From Beverwykella pulmonaria (Eukaryota; Ascomycota; Dothideomycetes; Pleosporales; Melanommataceae): DNA of 64,000 nucleotides. Position numbers and translations under genes: made by a program. The notes under the pieces are model-generated. The model did not search any database and was not told where the DNA came from. It saw only the letters and a program-made list of their open reading frames with translations. The DNA is taken from NCBI GenBank assembly GCA_001599595.1, contig BCHH01000001.1, forward strand, positions 4,965,818 through 5,029,817, read 5' to 3'. Shown one piece after another: positions 11,701 to 22,587 of the stretch. How positions within the stretch are numbered: position 1 is the stretch's first letter; every line of letters begins with the position of its first letter.

Positions 11701-12283
11701 GGACGGGCGGAGAGAGAGAGAAGGCAGTAGAGGAACGACAACGTGCCCGTGGTATGAGTATTCGCACAGCTAACGTAACGGCCGGCGTGCCGGGCTGCTT
11801 ACTGGCGAGCTCTCGCAAGGGCTGTGTGGCTGCGTCAGGGTCCTGGTGGTGTGGGTGTTAGGTCGAGAAGGGAAGGTGGGGGCGCCGACCGCGGAGCTGA
11901 GGGCTGGGGGCCCGGGGCGGCGCCTGATTGGCGCAAGGGTGGGCGGACGGCGGGGCAGCGACGAAAAAAGTTTGCGACCGTGTCAGAAAACAAAAAAGGT
12001 GACACTTTGATTCATTCAATCACAGCACGCCGCCGCCCGTAGTCTATAGTATATTCCGAATTTGCCACGTAGATTGCATGGGATGGAACAGAAAAGCCAG
12101 AACGCAGAGATGTGCCGTGATGAAAGCAAAACAGCGCTCGCGGATGTGGAGCATTATGCCGCGAGCGCGAGGGAACAACCAATGCGCCTTTTCCATGCAA
12201 ACGTGCGTCTATGGGGGGTGTGGGTATGGGATATGTTTTGTGGTATGTTTTGTGCAATGTTTTGTGGGGGTATAGCGAGCCGG
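11701..12283. other. Intergenic, GC-rich
   Basis: About 580 bp between the RidA-family gene's upstream start and the APRT stop; promoter region of the RidA-family gene. No gene seen. Confidence 0.5.
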
Positions 12284-13051
12284 CTATTTCTCCTGGCTCG
12301 AGAGGAGTGTGTAGACGGGCGCGTCGAGCTTGTCGCGCCCCTTGAGGAAGTCGAGCTCCAGCATGAAGACGTAGCCGACGAGCGTCGCGCCCAGCCCCTT
12401 GACGAGGGAGCCTGCGGCCGCTGCTGAACCGCCTGCGTGGTGTGGGTCAGTGACGCTGTCGACGGCCGTGGCCATGGTGGCCCGCGCGGACGTACCAGTA
12501 GCAATAATGTCGTCCACCACCAGCACCCGCTGTCCGCGCTTCACCGCATCGCTCTGCATCTGGAAGAAATCCGTGCCATACTCCTTCTCGTAGCCCGCCG
12601 TGCTGCAAGGCCCTGGGAGCTTTCCTTGCTTGCGGACGGGAACGAAGCCGGCGCCGAGCCGCAGTGCCAGACTGGGTCCAAAGAGGAACCCGCGCGCGTC
12701 GAGGCCGACCACGACGTCGGGCTTCTCGTCGAACTGCAGGACGTGCAGCTCCAGCGCCCGGATGAGGGCCGCGTGCAGCGCGGGGTCGGCGAAGATGGGC
12801 AGGATGTCTTCGAAGAGGATGCCTGGCGACGGGAAGTCGGGGAACTGGCGGAGAGCGCCCTTCAGCCTTATCTTAAGACGGGCGAGTTCGGCGGCGGAGG
12901 AGGCACCGGCGGCGGAGAGTCTTCCTTGGGAGGCATCGGACGTGAGCGTCGGGTCTGGATGGGAGTGGGGTGGGTGGCCAGCCGTGGCTGCAAGGTCGGC
13001 GTGTGGGGGGGAGGTCGGGAGCGAGGGCGTCGTGGTAGGGAAATGGGACAT
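12284..13051 (-). CDS. APT1: Adenine phosphoribosyltransferase
   Basis: Predicted 234 residues from exons 13051-12496 and 12432-12284. The 63-bp intron (12433-12495) is a multiple of three with no stop, so retained-intron reading would add 21 residues inside the PRPP loop; splicing restores VLVVDDIIATGGSAAAAGSL, the 13-residue PRPP-binding motif of type I phosphoribosyltransferases. Other landmarks are FPDFPSPGILFEDILPIF, VVGLDARGFLFG and VPVRKQGKLPG. The enzyme salvages adenine to AMP with PRPP in the cytosol. The first roughly 55 residues are a Pro/Ser/Thr/His-rich extension not found in yeast Apt1 (187 aa); no alternative in-frame ATG lies between it and the core. It sits 1.3 kb from the fused AIR synthase gene, on the same strand. 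Confidence 0.9.
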   Translation of the reverse strand: MSHFPTTTPSLPTSPPHADLAATAGHPPHSHPDPTLTSDASQGRLSAAGASSAAELARLKIRLKGALRQFPDFPSPGILFEDILPIFADPALHAALIRALELHVLQFDEKPDVVVGLDARGFLFGPSLALRLGAGFVPVRKQGKLPGPCSTAGYEKEYGTDFFQMQSDAVKRGQRVLVVDDIIATGTSARATMATAVDSVTDPHHAGGSAAAAGSLVKGLGATLVGYVFMLELDFLKGRDKLDAPVYTLLSSQEK

Positions 13052-13454
13052 GGTGGAGAAGAGAAGGGAGGGAGGAGGGCGGGCCTTTGAAGAAAACCGA
13101 CGCGCCTTGACCGCGACGCAAAACGCAGTCAGAGTGTGGAAGAAAACGGTCCGTCGTCCTGAACCGTGGGATGCAAATTATTACCATGGCGCGCCGCCGC
13201 ACCGCTGCTAGCCTCGAACAGCGACCGATCCATGCCCTCGATGCGAATTATCCAGCGACTTGCCCGCCCCCGACAGCACACATACTACTACCAGTGGTAC
13301 ACAGTAGCATACCTGCGGGCCTCAGCGCGCCCCCGATGCTAGACTTCCTAGTCCTGGCGACTCAGCCATCTCACCCCCTCGAGCGTGCTACTGCTGCCCT
13401 GTCCGTCCTGCCGAGCGATAAGCCCGTTCACTCGCCGTGGGCAGTCTTGCTCTG

Positions 13455-13488
<34 letters not shown>
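13455..13488. repeat. CTGC tetranucleotide microsatellite
   Basis: Roughly eight and a half uninterrupted copies of CTGC, followed by diverged units (CTGT, CTAC). Non-coding position upstream of APRT. Confidence 0.9.
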
Positions 13489-13491
<3 letters not shown>

Positions 13492-13813
13492 TACCTGTCA
13501 CAGCCAACCCACAACCGCTCCACTCCACCGCCAAACCAGATACTCTTCACATGTGGCTCCCAACAAAACGCCGCCAACGGCTGATATTGCGAGCAATCCA
13601 CCGCGCCTGGGAATGGTCTTTCGATTCGCCGTGACCCAATCTATTATTAATATCCTGCAACCTTGCCTGTTGCTTGCGGTGAGCGGATGAATCATGGCTC
13701 GCTCCCGCAGTCCATTGTTCCGCGCTCCAGAAACTCGAGCAGTTACAGTTGCGCTTGTTACATATGCTGATAATGATATGAGACCTCTCTTTCTCCACAA
13801 AAAGCACGCCACT

Positions 13814-13840
13814 CTGCAGCCGCCTGCAGCCGCCTGCAGC
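13814..13840. repeat. 10-bp tandem repeat
   Basis: Unit CTGCAGCCGC repeated nearly three times, in non-coding sequence. Confidence 0.85.
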
Positions 13841-14361
13841 CACACATGTCTTCCAGCCCACGCCATCCACTGGTCCTGTGGCCCAGAAGCCTTGGGCCTT
13901 TCTAGTCGCAGCCATAATCATAAGCATCTCACCACGCCATAGATCCATTGGGCAGTCCAAGGCAGCAGTTTGCGGACAAACACCGTAGCGTATTGCTCGA
14001 TAGGGCTTAGAAAGAGAGAGTCTATGAAGAGCTACAGCCCACCACGGCCTGATCGAAGCGAACCCCATGGAGTCTGAGCGCATTTGGGCATTGTACCTCT
14101 GTGTATAGATTGCCCATAGGAGCCGTCAACGGGACAGCCCTCTTTTTACTTTGGTCGACTTTTCCGCTCTCCGTTCACGGTCCGAGTCGACCCTAGGTAC
14201 CCACACACTCCGAGCATATCCACCAGGGCAGCTGCCAGCTGTCATGCATCGCGATATCTGCCCGATTCATCGTCATCGTCCGATGGCCCAATCGCGTGAA
14301 GCGAACCGTTACGCCTATACAGCTCGCCTTTTCCAAGCAACATAAGCCAAAGCAGCCGCCC

Positions 14362-16503
14362 TCACCTCCAGACCTCCATGTTTCGTATTGTGCAGTCGTC
14401 ACCCGTGTTCTTGACCAAAGATCCCACTGTGAACACCTTCTCTCCATATTCTTGGAGAATCTCCGTAGTACGCCTAACGTTGTTGGCATCGACCACTAGC
14501 ACCATGCCAAGCCCGGTGTTCCATGTTCGAGAAAACTCAATGTCATCGATGCGGCCCGCTTCCTTGAGCCATTTGAATACTTCTGGTACAGGCCACGAGT
14601 TCGCGTCGAGATTGGCTGCTAATGTTTTCGGCAACATGCGAGGTATGTTTTCGAGCAGGCCCCCACCAGTGATGTGGGACATGCCTTTGATGAGGCCTTT
14701 CCGGACGGTAGCTAGCAGCGGCTTCACGTATATCCTCGTTGGCACCAGAAGACTGGCACCCACTGTCTCGTCCGGGCTCCATGGAGCGGCGTCGTGGAAC
14801 GACAGTCCCTTTGTCTCGATGATTTTGCGGACGAGGGAGAAACCATTAGAGTGGACCCCACTTGATGCCAGGCCCAAGAGAACATCCCCCTCAACCATTC
14901 CCGCTTTATCAGGTAATATCGCTGCCCCTCTCTTTACCGCCCCGACTGCGCAACCTCCTGCGTCGTACTCGCCTGCCTTGTATAGGCCAGGCATTTCCGC
15001 TGTCTCTCCGCCCACGAGTGCCGTGTTGGCCAGTACGCAGCCTTCGGCAACACCTTGAACAAACGCCACCGTCTCCTCTACATTCAGGTTGCTGCAGGCG
15101 TAGTAATCGAGGAACATCAAAGGCTCGGCGCCTTGAACGACGAGATCGTTGACATTCATGGCAACAAGATCGATGCCGACGGTGTCGTGTTTCCCCATCT
15201 CAAATGCAATCTTGACCTTGGTCCCGATGCCGTCGATCGCGCCAACCAGGATCGGCGACTCTGTGTAGCCCGCGGCTTGCAAATCGAGAAGACCACCGAA
15301 TCCCCCAATCTCGGCATCCGCACCAGGCCGTTTTGTTCTGGCGACGATCTTCTTGATTCGCTGAACTAGTTCGTTCCCTGCGTCGATACTAACCCCGGCA
15401 GACGCGTATGTGAGGCCTTCTCCTTGGTGTGACGGTTGGGAGGGGGCCGCCGAGTGCCGAGTGACAGTCGTTCCCTCCTCAGCGGGTTGGAGCAACTTCC
15501 AATCACACGTGATGCCCTCCTTCTTGAACTCCTGCAGGAGATGTTCTGCTATCGAATCGAAGTTATCCGTTGCTAGCGCTAGAATGGTAGGACCGGCGCC
15601 CGACAGGCAAATGCCGAGCAGGCCAGGGTGTGACTGTGGGGTGACGGATTGTAGGATCTCCGTGAGACCAGGGATAAGCCCTCGTCGGTATGGCTGGTGA
15701 AGCTTGTCCTGCATCGCTGTGTATATGTTGTCTGGGTCCGGAGGAGATGCGCCAAGAGCGTGGGTTAACAGAGCCAGTCGTTGCATGTTGAAGATGGCGT
15801 CCTGCCTGGCGTAGGCTGCCGGCAGCACCTCGCGAGCTTTTGCAGTCGATACCTCGAATTGGGGTATGATGCACACACATTTGATTTCTGGCGCCCACTT
15901 GAATTTCAGGTAGTGGCCAATGTTGAGTGGTGGCTCCGGTGGTTGTAGACCAGTATCCACTCCTCCAGCAGGCTCTGGCAGGACTTCGCTGCGAGGAATT
16001 TCCAGTCGCCCTGCGTCTTCAGGTGACAGTTCGTTCAAATAGGTGCCAACGAAGCCGCCATACAGAGCCGCGGCGACATTGTCCGGATGGCGCTCTTCCA
16101 TGAGACAGTAATCGAGCATTCGTGCCTTGGAGAGATTCAGGTTGCCGACCTCATTCGCGAGGTTGACGCCAGCGACAATGGCGGCACCCGAAGACCCCAG
16201 TCCGCGCCCTAGGGGGATAGGGTTCTTGATGTGGACGTGCGTTTCGAGCGGGAAGGCGCGGACGCCGTGGCATCGGAGGACGTATACGGCGGTTCGGGTG
16301 ATGAGGTTGTCTTCGGCGACAAGGGGCACCGACTCTGAATTGACGCCCTCGTAGGTGATGCGGCAATTGAGCGAGTGTGTCGACGACTCCTGCTTGGTGA
16401 CGGTGACGGCGATCTCGAGATAGAGGTTGAGGGCGAGGCCAATGACATCAAAGCCGGGGCCGATATTGGCGGACGAGCAGGGGACCTTGATGAGGGTAGC
16501 CAT
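14362..16503 (-). CDS. Homoserine kinase fused to phosphoribosylformylglycinamidine cyclo-ligase (AIR synthase)
   Basis: A single intronless frame of 713 codons encodes two complete enzymes. Residues 1-341 are homoserine kinase (GHMP family, threonine pathway): KVPCSSANIGPGFDVIGLAL at the N-terminus, the ATP loop PLGRGLGSSGAA at 97-108, EERHPDNVAAALYGGF at 137-151 and the C-terminal LSGAGPTILAL at 300-310. A hydrophilic linker (342-363) leads into residues 364-713, a full-length PurM (about 350 residues, as in bacteria): YASAGVSIDAGN, GADAEIGGFGG, DGIGTK, NDLVVQGAEPLMFLDYYA, GGETAEMPG, LASSGVHSNGFSLVRKI, HITGGGLLENIPR. PurM closes FGAM to AIR in purine synthesis and in fungi is normally joined to GAR synthetase. 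The kinase start at 16503 fits the family; the frame stays open 78 codons further upstream. Confidence 0.93.
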   Translation of the reverse strand: MATLIKVPCSSANIGPGFDVIGLALNLYLEIAVTVTKQESSTHSLNCRITYEGVNSESVPLVAEDNLITRTAVYVLRCHGVRAFPLETHVHIKNPIPLGRGLGSSGAAIVAGVNLANEVGNLNLSKARMLDYCLMEERHPDNVAAALYGGFVGTYLNELSPEDAGRLEIPRSEVLPEPAGGVDTGLQPPEPPLNIGHYLKFKWAPEIKCVCIIPQFEVSTAKAREVLPAAYARQDAIFNMQRLALLTHALGASPPDPDNIYTAMQDKLHQPYRRGLIPGLTEILQSVTPQSHPGLLGICLSGAGPTILALATDNFDSIAEHLLQEFKKEGITCDWKLLQPAEEGTTVTRHSAAPSQPSHQGEGLTYASAGVSIDAGNELVQRIKKIVARTKRPGADAEIGGFGGLLDLQAAGYTESPILVGAIDGIGTKVKIAFEMGKHDTVGIDLVAMNVNDLVVQGAEPLMFLDYYACSNLNVEETVAFVQGVAEGCVLANTALVGGETAEMPGLYKAGEYDAGGCAVGAVKRGAAILPDKAGMVEGDVLLGLASSGVHSNGFSLVRKIIETKGLSFHDAAPWSPDETVGASLLVPTRIYVKPLLATVRKGLIKGMSHITGGGLLENIPRMLPKTLAANLDANSWPVPEVFKWLKEAGRIDDIEFSRTWNTGLGMVLVVDANNVRRTTEILQEYGEKVFTVGSLVKNTGDDCTIRNMEVWR

Positions 16504-17290
16504 GGCGGAGGGTGTGGTATGCGCCCTGAGACGTGCTGCGAACGGCAGAGGACGCTGATTTATGGTGTTGAGGCTGCGCGGAAAAAGTCTGGTGGGCGGG
16601 CAATGTGGATCAAAATTCATCCCACGTCGGTCCCAGCAAGCTCCGATAGCGGGGAAGAGGGGAGTGGTCTGAGCATCGCCGCGGTTGCACCTCCCTTCCC
16701 CGAGCTGTGGCTTTGTCAATGTGCAATTCACTTCCACTGCTCTTCATCTTCGCCTCCCATGGCTGGTGGTAAAAGATGGCGCATGTGCTATCTGGTACGC
16801 AATAGGCTATCATAGGTCAAGTCAGCGGGCACGTGGTGGGGTCAAGACGGTTGCCTCGGCCGTTGACTGCACCAGCACCGCCACGCCGCCACAACCAAAT
16901 CTGCGCTCTGCTTGACGTGGCAGACGCTGTGCAACTCGTCCCTCACGCAACAACCACTCAAGCGTGCAGCGGACAGCCTTGAACGGGCTTGAGAGAACAC
17001 GTGCCTAGGCATAAAAGGCAGAATCCGCCCCAGTTCCTGCACTGCTATCGGCTAGGCAGCCGGGCACTCAACACCCTTCGCCTTGACTCACGAATCGCCG
17101 TAGCGAACCAGGCAACGAGCTGTTTGCCTACATAAGTAGCTTCCGTCCAGGTAAGCAACTTCGGACGTCACCTCTCTTTGCCCTATTCTCTCTTTCGTCC
17201 ATTTGCGTCTGACCCAAGTCCGTCCACCTGTCTCACCTTGTCTGTTGCAGTCAACAATCCCCCGCCTCACAAATACTCACTCGTTTGCTC
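16504..17290. other. Divergent promoter region
   Basis: About 790 bp between the divergent kinase-cyclase fusion and the AAA ATPase gene. A possible 5'-UTR acceptor (TTGCAG) lies at about 17245-17250. No separate gene recognised. Confidence 0.5.
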
Positions 17291-19573
17291 ATGGATCACA
17301 TACAATTAAGGCCAAGAGGGGGACTCCACAGGTTCAACAACAGAAGAATGCCTCCCCCGATCGCCCCGGTCTCGTCTGGTTCTTCATCCGAAGACGAGCA
17401 GGTGCCCGTGACCAACGGCGTCAAGCGCGTCGTCACGAACGGCGTGGCCAAGAAAGACGATGAGCCTGTAGAGCGCTGCGACCCCGGAATGAAGAGCGGG
17501 CTGAAAAACCTTTACTCGGGCAAAGAAGATAGAAAGGGGAGGTATCAATGGCAGGACACCATTCCCGAGGACATCGGCGACCCGGCGGAGAATGATGAAA
17601 CCGCAAAGTGGGCTCTGGTCGTGAGGAACGTCAAGGTCTACAACGATCCCCGGAGAGTGCTTGCCATACATTCCATCGTCATCCAAAGCCCCCTTCTTAA
17701 GAAGCTATTGAAGAATGTCGTGAAAAACTATCCGGGGGTTGCAGTTGGCCTCAATCACTTGGAATTCTCCGGCAAATTTGAGCCTCTCATTCATCGATGG
17801 ACGGAACTACAGGAAGCCATCAAGGCGCTTGGTGACGAAACTGAGGATGACCGCACGACAAAGGCCCACGCCGATTTGCTGCAGGACATTCTTATCAAGG
17901 AATTCAAGACCCTAATCGACACATCCCAGGACATGAAGTCCAAGCGGGTCATGACCTACGAGCATCTGTGGACCCTGTTCCAACCCGGTACTATCGTCTT
18001 CGCTCGGCAGGACGGACAGGAGACAGCCTTGACCCTCACAGAAACAAAGTATGGCGTAGACGTCAACGGAAACCCATGCTTTTGGCTCATGTGCAAATTT
18101 GTGGACTGGGATGGTGCAAAGTTTGGCACCAGCAAGCTGAATCTCTCCATCCCCTTGTACACCGGTACACGGCACATCACTCAACTCCGGGTGTTCCCGC
18201 TCGAGTATCACAGCGACGCACAGGCACTACGAGCCCGATTGATTGAGCGGGGTGCCAAGACAGAGTCGCTCGCTGGGCCCAACTACAAAGCCTATCACGG
18301 TATCGGATGGCGGTTGAACTCCTATGGGACAAAAGATAAACACAACGTCAAGGGAAGAGTAAGTACTCCCATCAAAGCGCTCTTGCCAAGCGTTTCAATA
18401 CAAGTATCGGTGTAGCTAATGTTTTCTAGATCGTCATCGACACGTATGGATGGAACCGTTTCAACCCAACCTTTGCCGTATATACCGCCCCACTGGCCCA
18501 AAAGGACCCCGTGCAGAATACAGGGGAGGGTAGCGGTGACGAGGGTGGCGAAGAAGACGCATACGACGAGGGTGGCGACGATAGCGGAATGCCTCTTGAC
18601 GGCCACTTTGCGTACGAAGAAGATGCCGCCAAGCATGCTCCACTCACCACTGAACAAAAGCTCACGTGCTCTCCACTTCTTCGTGGATACAGCCTGAAGA
18701 ACAAGATATGGTTGAACTTTTTTGTCAACTGTGTCACGGAGATTGAGTGGCAAAAAGATGCCTTTGATCGACTGGTCCTTCCCAAAAACCAGAAAGAGCT
18801 CATCCTTGGGTTCACAGAATCTCAAAGAAAATATCGAGAGGCATTCGACGATGTGATTGAGGGCAAAGGCCGAGGCATGATCATTTTGCTGTGTGGTCCG
18901 CCTGGTGTCGGGAAAACGCTCACTGCCGAATCAGTAGCAGAGGAAATGAAAGTTCCGCTGTACATGATGAGTGCTGGCGATCTGGGCCTTGATCCGCGTC
19001 GTGTAGAGGCCAAGCTACAAGACATTCTTGAAATGTGCACACGCTGGAATGCGGTCCTTCTTTTAGATGAGGCCGACGTTTTCTTGGAGCAACGTTCATT
19101 GCACGAGCTTGAGCGAAACAAGCTGGTCAGTATATTCTTGAGAGTCCTGGAATATTACGAAGGTAAGGAAACCCAACCCCTGAACTCAGTTCGATCTTTG
19201 TGCTCACCTCATAGGTACTATGTTCCTCACCACCAACCGCGTGCAAACATTCGATCCAGCGTTTCAATCGCGCATACACATTTCGCTCGACTACCAAGAG
19301 CTGTCAATCAAGTCACGGAAGACGGTGTGGACAAATTTCCTCAACTCTTCAGCACAAGAGCACACGATTACCGAGGGTGAGCTGAATGATCTCGCACGGA
19401 TGAACATGAATGGTCGCCAGATCAAGAATATCTTGAAGATTGCGAGACTGCTTGCGTCGCGCAAGGAGGAGAAGTTGAGCTATGAATCCATCATCACGAC
19501 CTTGGAGATTACGCAACATCTCCACAACGAGACGCAGTTCTCGGAGAGAACAAGGGGAACCATCTACCAATAG
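17291..19573 (+). CDS. AAA+ ATPase of the fungal DUF7025-type family
   Basis: Predicted 719 residues from exons 17291-18358, 18430-19162 and 19215-19573. The N-terminal half is the conserved but uncharacterised part found in front of many fungal AAA ATPases (VVRNVKVYNDPRRVLAIHSIVIQSP; LWTLFQPGTIVFARQDG; CKFVDWDGAKFG). After an acidic Gly/Asp/Glu stretch comes one AAA module: Walker A GPPGVGKT at about 512-519, Walker B LLLDEADVF at about 566-574, then TMFLTTNRVQTFDPAFQSRIH with the sensor-1 Asn and arginine finger formed across the last intron. The lid continues with RMNMNGRQIKNILKIARLLA. Related to Bcs1/CDC48-type folds; function unknown. An alternative start at 17348 (MPPPIAP) would trim 19 residues. 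Confidence 0.88.
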
Positions 19574-20346
19574 ACGGTTTTCACTTTCGGGGTCACTACA
19601 AGGAGTCTGGGTGCGCATAGTATATTGTATGGAACCTTGTTGCTGCCTGGGCATGGGCTTTCTATCGAGCACAGCGAGGGAGACAGGGGCTCCTTTTGCT
19701 TCTTGCTGCATGCGTCGAAAGGCCTCAGGTTGGGAGATGGGGGTGGGAAGCGGTGTGCGTTTGTGCTGTGCGTTTTCTTCACCAACTAATGGGGTTGTCT
19801 CTGTCTCTTCTTTGTCATATAAGTTCCCTTGGTGCCGGTGCTTCTTGCATTAGACTTTACGAATTGAAACCACAATTGATAATCGAGCTCTGGTGCGTAA
19901 CACCAGATGCAAAGGTCTATTAGACCTCTTTGCGGTAAGTGCTGTCCTATTTAAAGGCCTTGCACACTTATCTCACCTGGCAGCTTGATCCAGGGGCGCC
20001 TCTGCACACAGTAATCAGATATAATATCACGTGATTTTCACGTGAAGACATCCGCTGTTACATTGTCCAAAAATTGAGCGTGCCCGCAATTTCGGAATAT
20101 TCCGTTGCACGACGATCAATAATTCTCACACCATGGCAAGTGAAATCCTGGCTGCGATCACCGTTAGCAATGGTGCCGGTGCCGGTGCCGGGCGATCTAG
20201 TTTGCTGCCCCGCTTGAAAGGTCGCAATTAACTTCCAGCCCTTGCATCTTGGTACGTCCATCCTTCGTCATATCGTGTCTAATCTATTGAGCACAGTCCT
20301 TAGAGAACTCGAGCGGATAAATAGGTTGTGCCTAGCCGCCGAAAGT
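19574..20346. other. Intergenic
   Basis: About 770 bp. Contains close CACGTG sites (ATCACGTGATTTTCACGTGAAG near 20027-20046) and a short triplicated GGTGCC at about 20173-20190. Promoter of the glycosidase-like gene. Confidence 0.5.
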
Positions 20347-22286
20347 ATGCATTGGTCTCTCTTCTATCTCGTCCCTGGATCGACGGTCGTCATGATTGCT
20401 GCTGTGCTGCTTCAACTGCTTTGGGGGCTGGGTGTGAGAAGTGAGCCGCCGTTTAATAATCCTCCTGGTGTCCAGATATGGTGTGGGAAGGCCTATCGTG
20501 CAACTGTATGTCTATTTCTCTCCCATAATAACCAAATAGTCAATTGATGCACGCGCTTCAAGAAGCAGGAGACATTGCTGATTTCGACATGCAGGATCCG
20601 TCTTTCGATCCTGGAGGCCAAATCTCACCGCCAGAAGAAATTGACAAAATACAAAAGCTCGACTTACGCATGCACCCACGATACAATTTCTTTCTCAGCT
20701 CCGAAACCACAGGGTCATTCATCTTCTCCACCCTCGTGTCTACTGCTACGCACGGTCTACCTTTCAGGAACCAGACCTACTATAGCAATGATCCTAAAAC
20801 AGCAAAACCACTCACAGAATTATCGGTGGAAATCAGGAATAGCGGCACCAATATCGTTATCGTGAAAGAGGTGTGGATACCGGTCAATGCGACAGAGTTC
20901 GAAGTGCCATTCGATTTGAGTTTGCTAGAAGTGAAGACGGGCTTTCTATCAAGTGTGTCGGTAATTGCGAATTCTCCTGATGCAGTTCAAACGTTCTACT
21001 CGGATACTTTCGTCACTGTTCTCCCGGATCGCAACGATACAGGCAGTGTGGCACGCATTGATGCACTCTACGGTGGGATTGAAGTAAAATCTTCGTTGTT
21101 GACGAACAATGCTTGGAAACCCGTCTTCCCGTATTCCTTCTATACGTCATGGGACTGGATAGCTAGCACCATTAACAACGCTTCCGCACCCAAGAACCTC
21201 TCCACATTTCGAGACCTCGGATACAATCTCATCCACCCCGTTCCGCCTGGTGGTGACGATCCGTTCAACCACACCGTGTTTGAACAGTTCCTTAGGATCT
21301 GCGATGATCTGGAATTATACGTCATGTATGATATGCGACACACTTACCAAAACGCTTCCAGCATCACGGACCAACTCTCTCATCTGCAAAATCACCCATC
21401 CCTACTACTTTACTACACAGCTGACGAGCCAGACGGGTGGTGCGACCCGCTCAATGCGACTCTCACTTCCTACAAGCACATCAAGAGTATTGACCCATAT
21501 CACCCTGTTAGCCTAGTACTCAACTGCGCAAACTTCTACTTCGAATCTTATACATCCGGCGCAGACATCATCCTCGAAGATACGTACCCTATCGCAGTCA
21601 ACACATCTTTCAGCACCGTATATCACACTCCATGCAACGCTACATACGGCGACTGTGGCTGCGACAACTGCCATTTCAATGATGCTGCGTTCCCGCCAGA
21701 ATATACACACAATGCGTTTTTAGACATCATTGATCGCACGGAGAATATGTATTTGTATCAAGAGTGGGTGGCGAGCCGGCCAGCGAAGAAACCTATTTGG
21801 GGCGTCCCGCAGGCTTTTTGGGATAATGGGAGTTTCTGGGATAGATGGCCGAGCGCGAAGGAGGAGGCGGTTATGGGAGTGTTGAGGATTAATCATGGGG
21901 CGAAGGGAGTAGTGGCGTGGATTTATCCGACGAGCGTAGAGGTTGAGGAGGTGACTTCTTCCCTTGCGAAAATTTTGGGGAGCGAGCAAGTCGTGAGGTT
22001 TACACTGGGTAGCAAGCGGATTGCCGGGCTGGCGGTTAGTGGCGGGGATGGGTTGATAGATGTTGCGGCTTGGGTGAGGGATAGAGAACTGCTGGTCAGT
22101 GTGGTTTATCAGGGGTATGCGGGTGTGAGTGGAATAACAGAGATCGCACTTCCGAAGGAGGTAGAAGTTGAAGTTGAGACGTTGTGGGGGAGTGGAGGCT
22201 GGGAAGTTCGTGACCGAAAAATATTAGTAAAGCAAGGGCTAGAGGCGTTGGAGATTGGGATTTTGAAGTTGAAGATTGTAATGTAA
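20347..22286 (+). CDS. Membrane-anchored glycoside-hydrolase-like protein (TIM-barrel type)
   Basis: Predicted 616 residues from exons 20347-20505 and 20595-22286; the 89-bp intron joins WCGKAYRAT to DPSFDPGGQI, as expected for this family. Residues about 10-28 are a hydrophobic signal anchor (STVVMIAAVLLQLLWGL), so the bulk is probably extracytoplasmic, in keeping with many Asn-X-Ser/Thr sites. The central part reads as a barrel: FYTSWDWIAST, DLGYNLIHPVPPGG, LELYVMYDMRH, LLLYYTADEPDGW (a plausible catalytic acid in ADEPD), DIILEDTYPI, KPIWGVPQAFWDNGSFWDRWPS and GAKGVVAWIYPT; a beta-rich C-terminal domain follows. The family occurs widely in ascomycetes without an assigned substrate. The in-frame ATG at 20242 would add 35 residues ahead of the anchor. 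Confidence 0.75.
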
Positions 22287-22587
22287 TGGTAATGTCCTTT
22301 TTGGAGGTTAAAAATTCTCGCATAAAACTAGTAATTCTGCATATCAATCCTACTTAACTCTATTGGCATGATTCACGTTTACACAGAAATACTTCCCTAA
22401 TTTGTAGTAGCTTGCCTTTGTTTCAATCGCGCACATAGTTGGTAAGATTTGGGGTACAAACAAGGCCTATGCTGCAATGAACCGCATACCAACTACAGAC
22501 CAACTACAGACCCCCAATCAACTCCTCAACCTATCTCGACCCAAAGTCATTTTCCCCTTAACTAGACGCCCCTACGATCGAATTCTG
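22287..22587. other. Intergenic
   Basis: About 300 bp between the glycosidase-like gene and the ABC-domain relic. An in-frame TGA just before 22588 closes the relic upstream. No trace of the transporter's membrane domain. Confidence 0.4.

Larger units (their letters stand above)
13052..14361. other. Intergenic with simple repeats
   Basis: About 1.3 kb, probably the APRT promoter plus the 3' side of the kinase-cyclase fusion. Holds a CTGC microsatellite and a short 10-bp tandem repeat, listed separately. No gene recognised. Confidence 0.5.

Noticed and set aside
12433..12495. Reading the APRT intron as coding (frame stays open)
   Set aside because: It would insert 21 residues into the PRPP loop; donor GTACGT and acceptor CGCAG are good and splicing restores the canonical motif.
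12437..13211. Plus-strand frames of over 200 codons across the APRT gene
   Set aside because: They are antisense shadows of the GC-rich APRT coding sequence, without domains, and APRT motifs on the minus strand are unambiguous.
13455..13840. CRISPR-like regular repeats
   Set aside because: They are a CTGC microsatellite and a short tandem repeat without spacers; the genome is fungal.
14378..15369. Plus-strand frames opposite the PurM half of the fusion
   Set aside because: Antisense to strongly conserved PurM motifs; no independent domain.
16504..16737. N-terminal 78-codon extension of the kinase-cyclase fusion
   Set aside because: The homoserine kinase family starts at MATLIK; upstream residues show no conservation signs, although an organelle presequence cannot be excluded.
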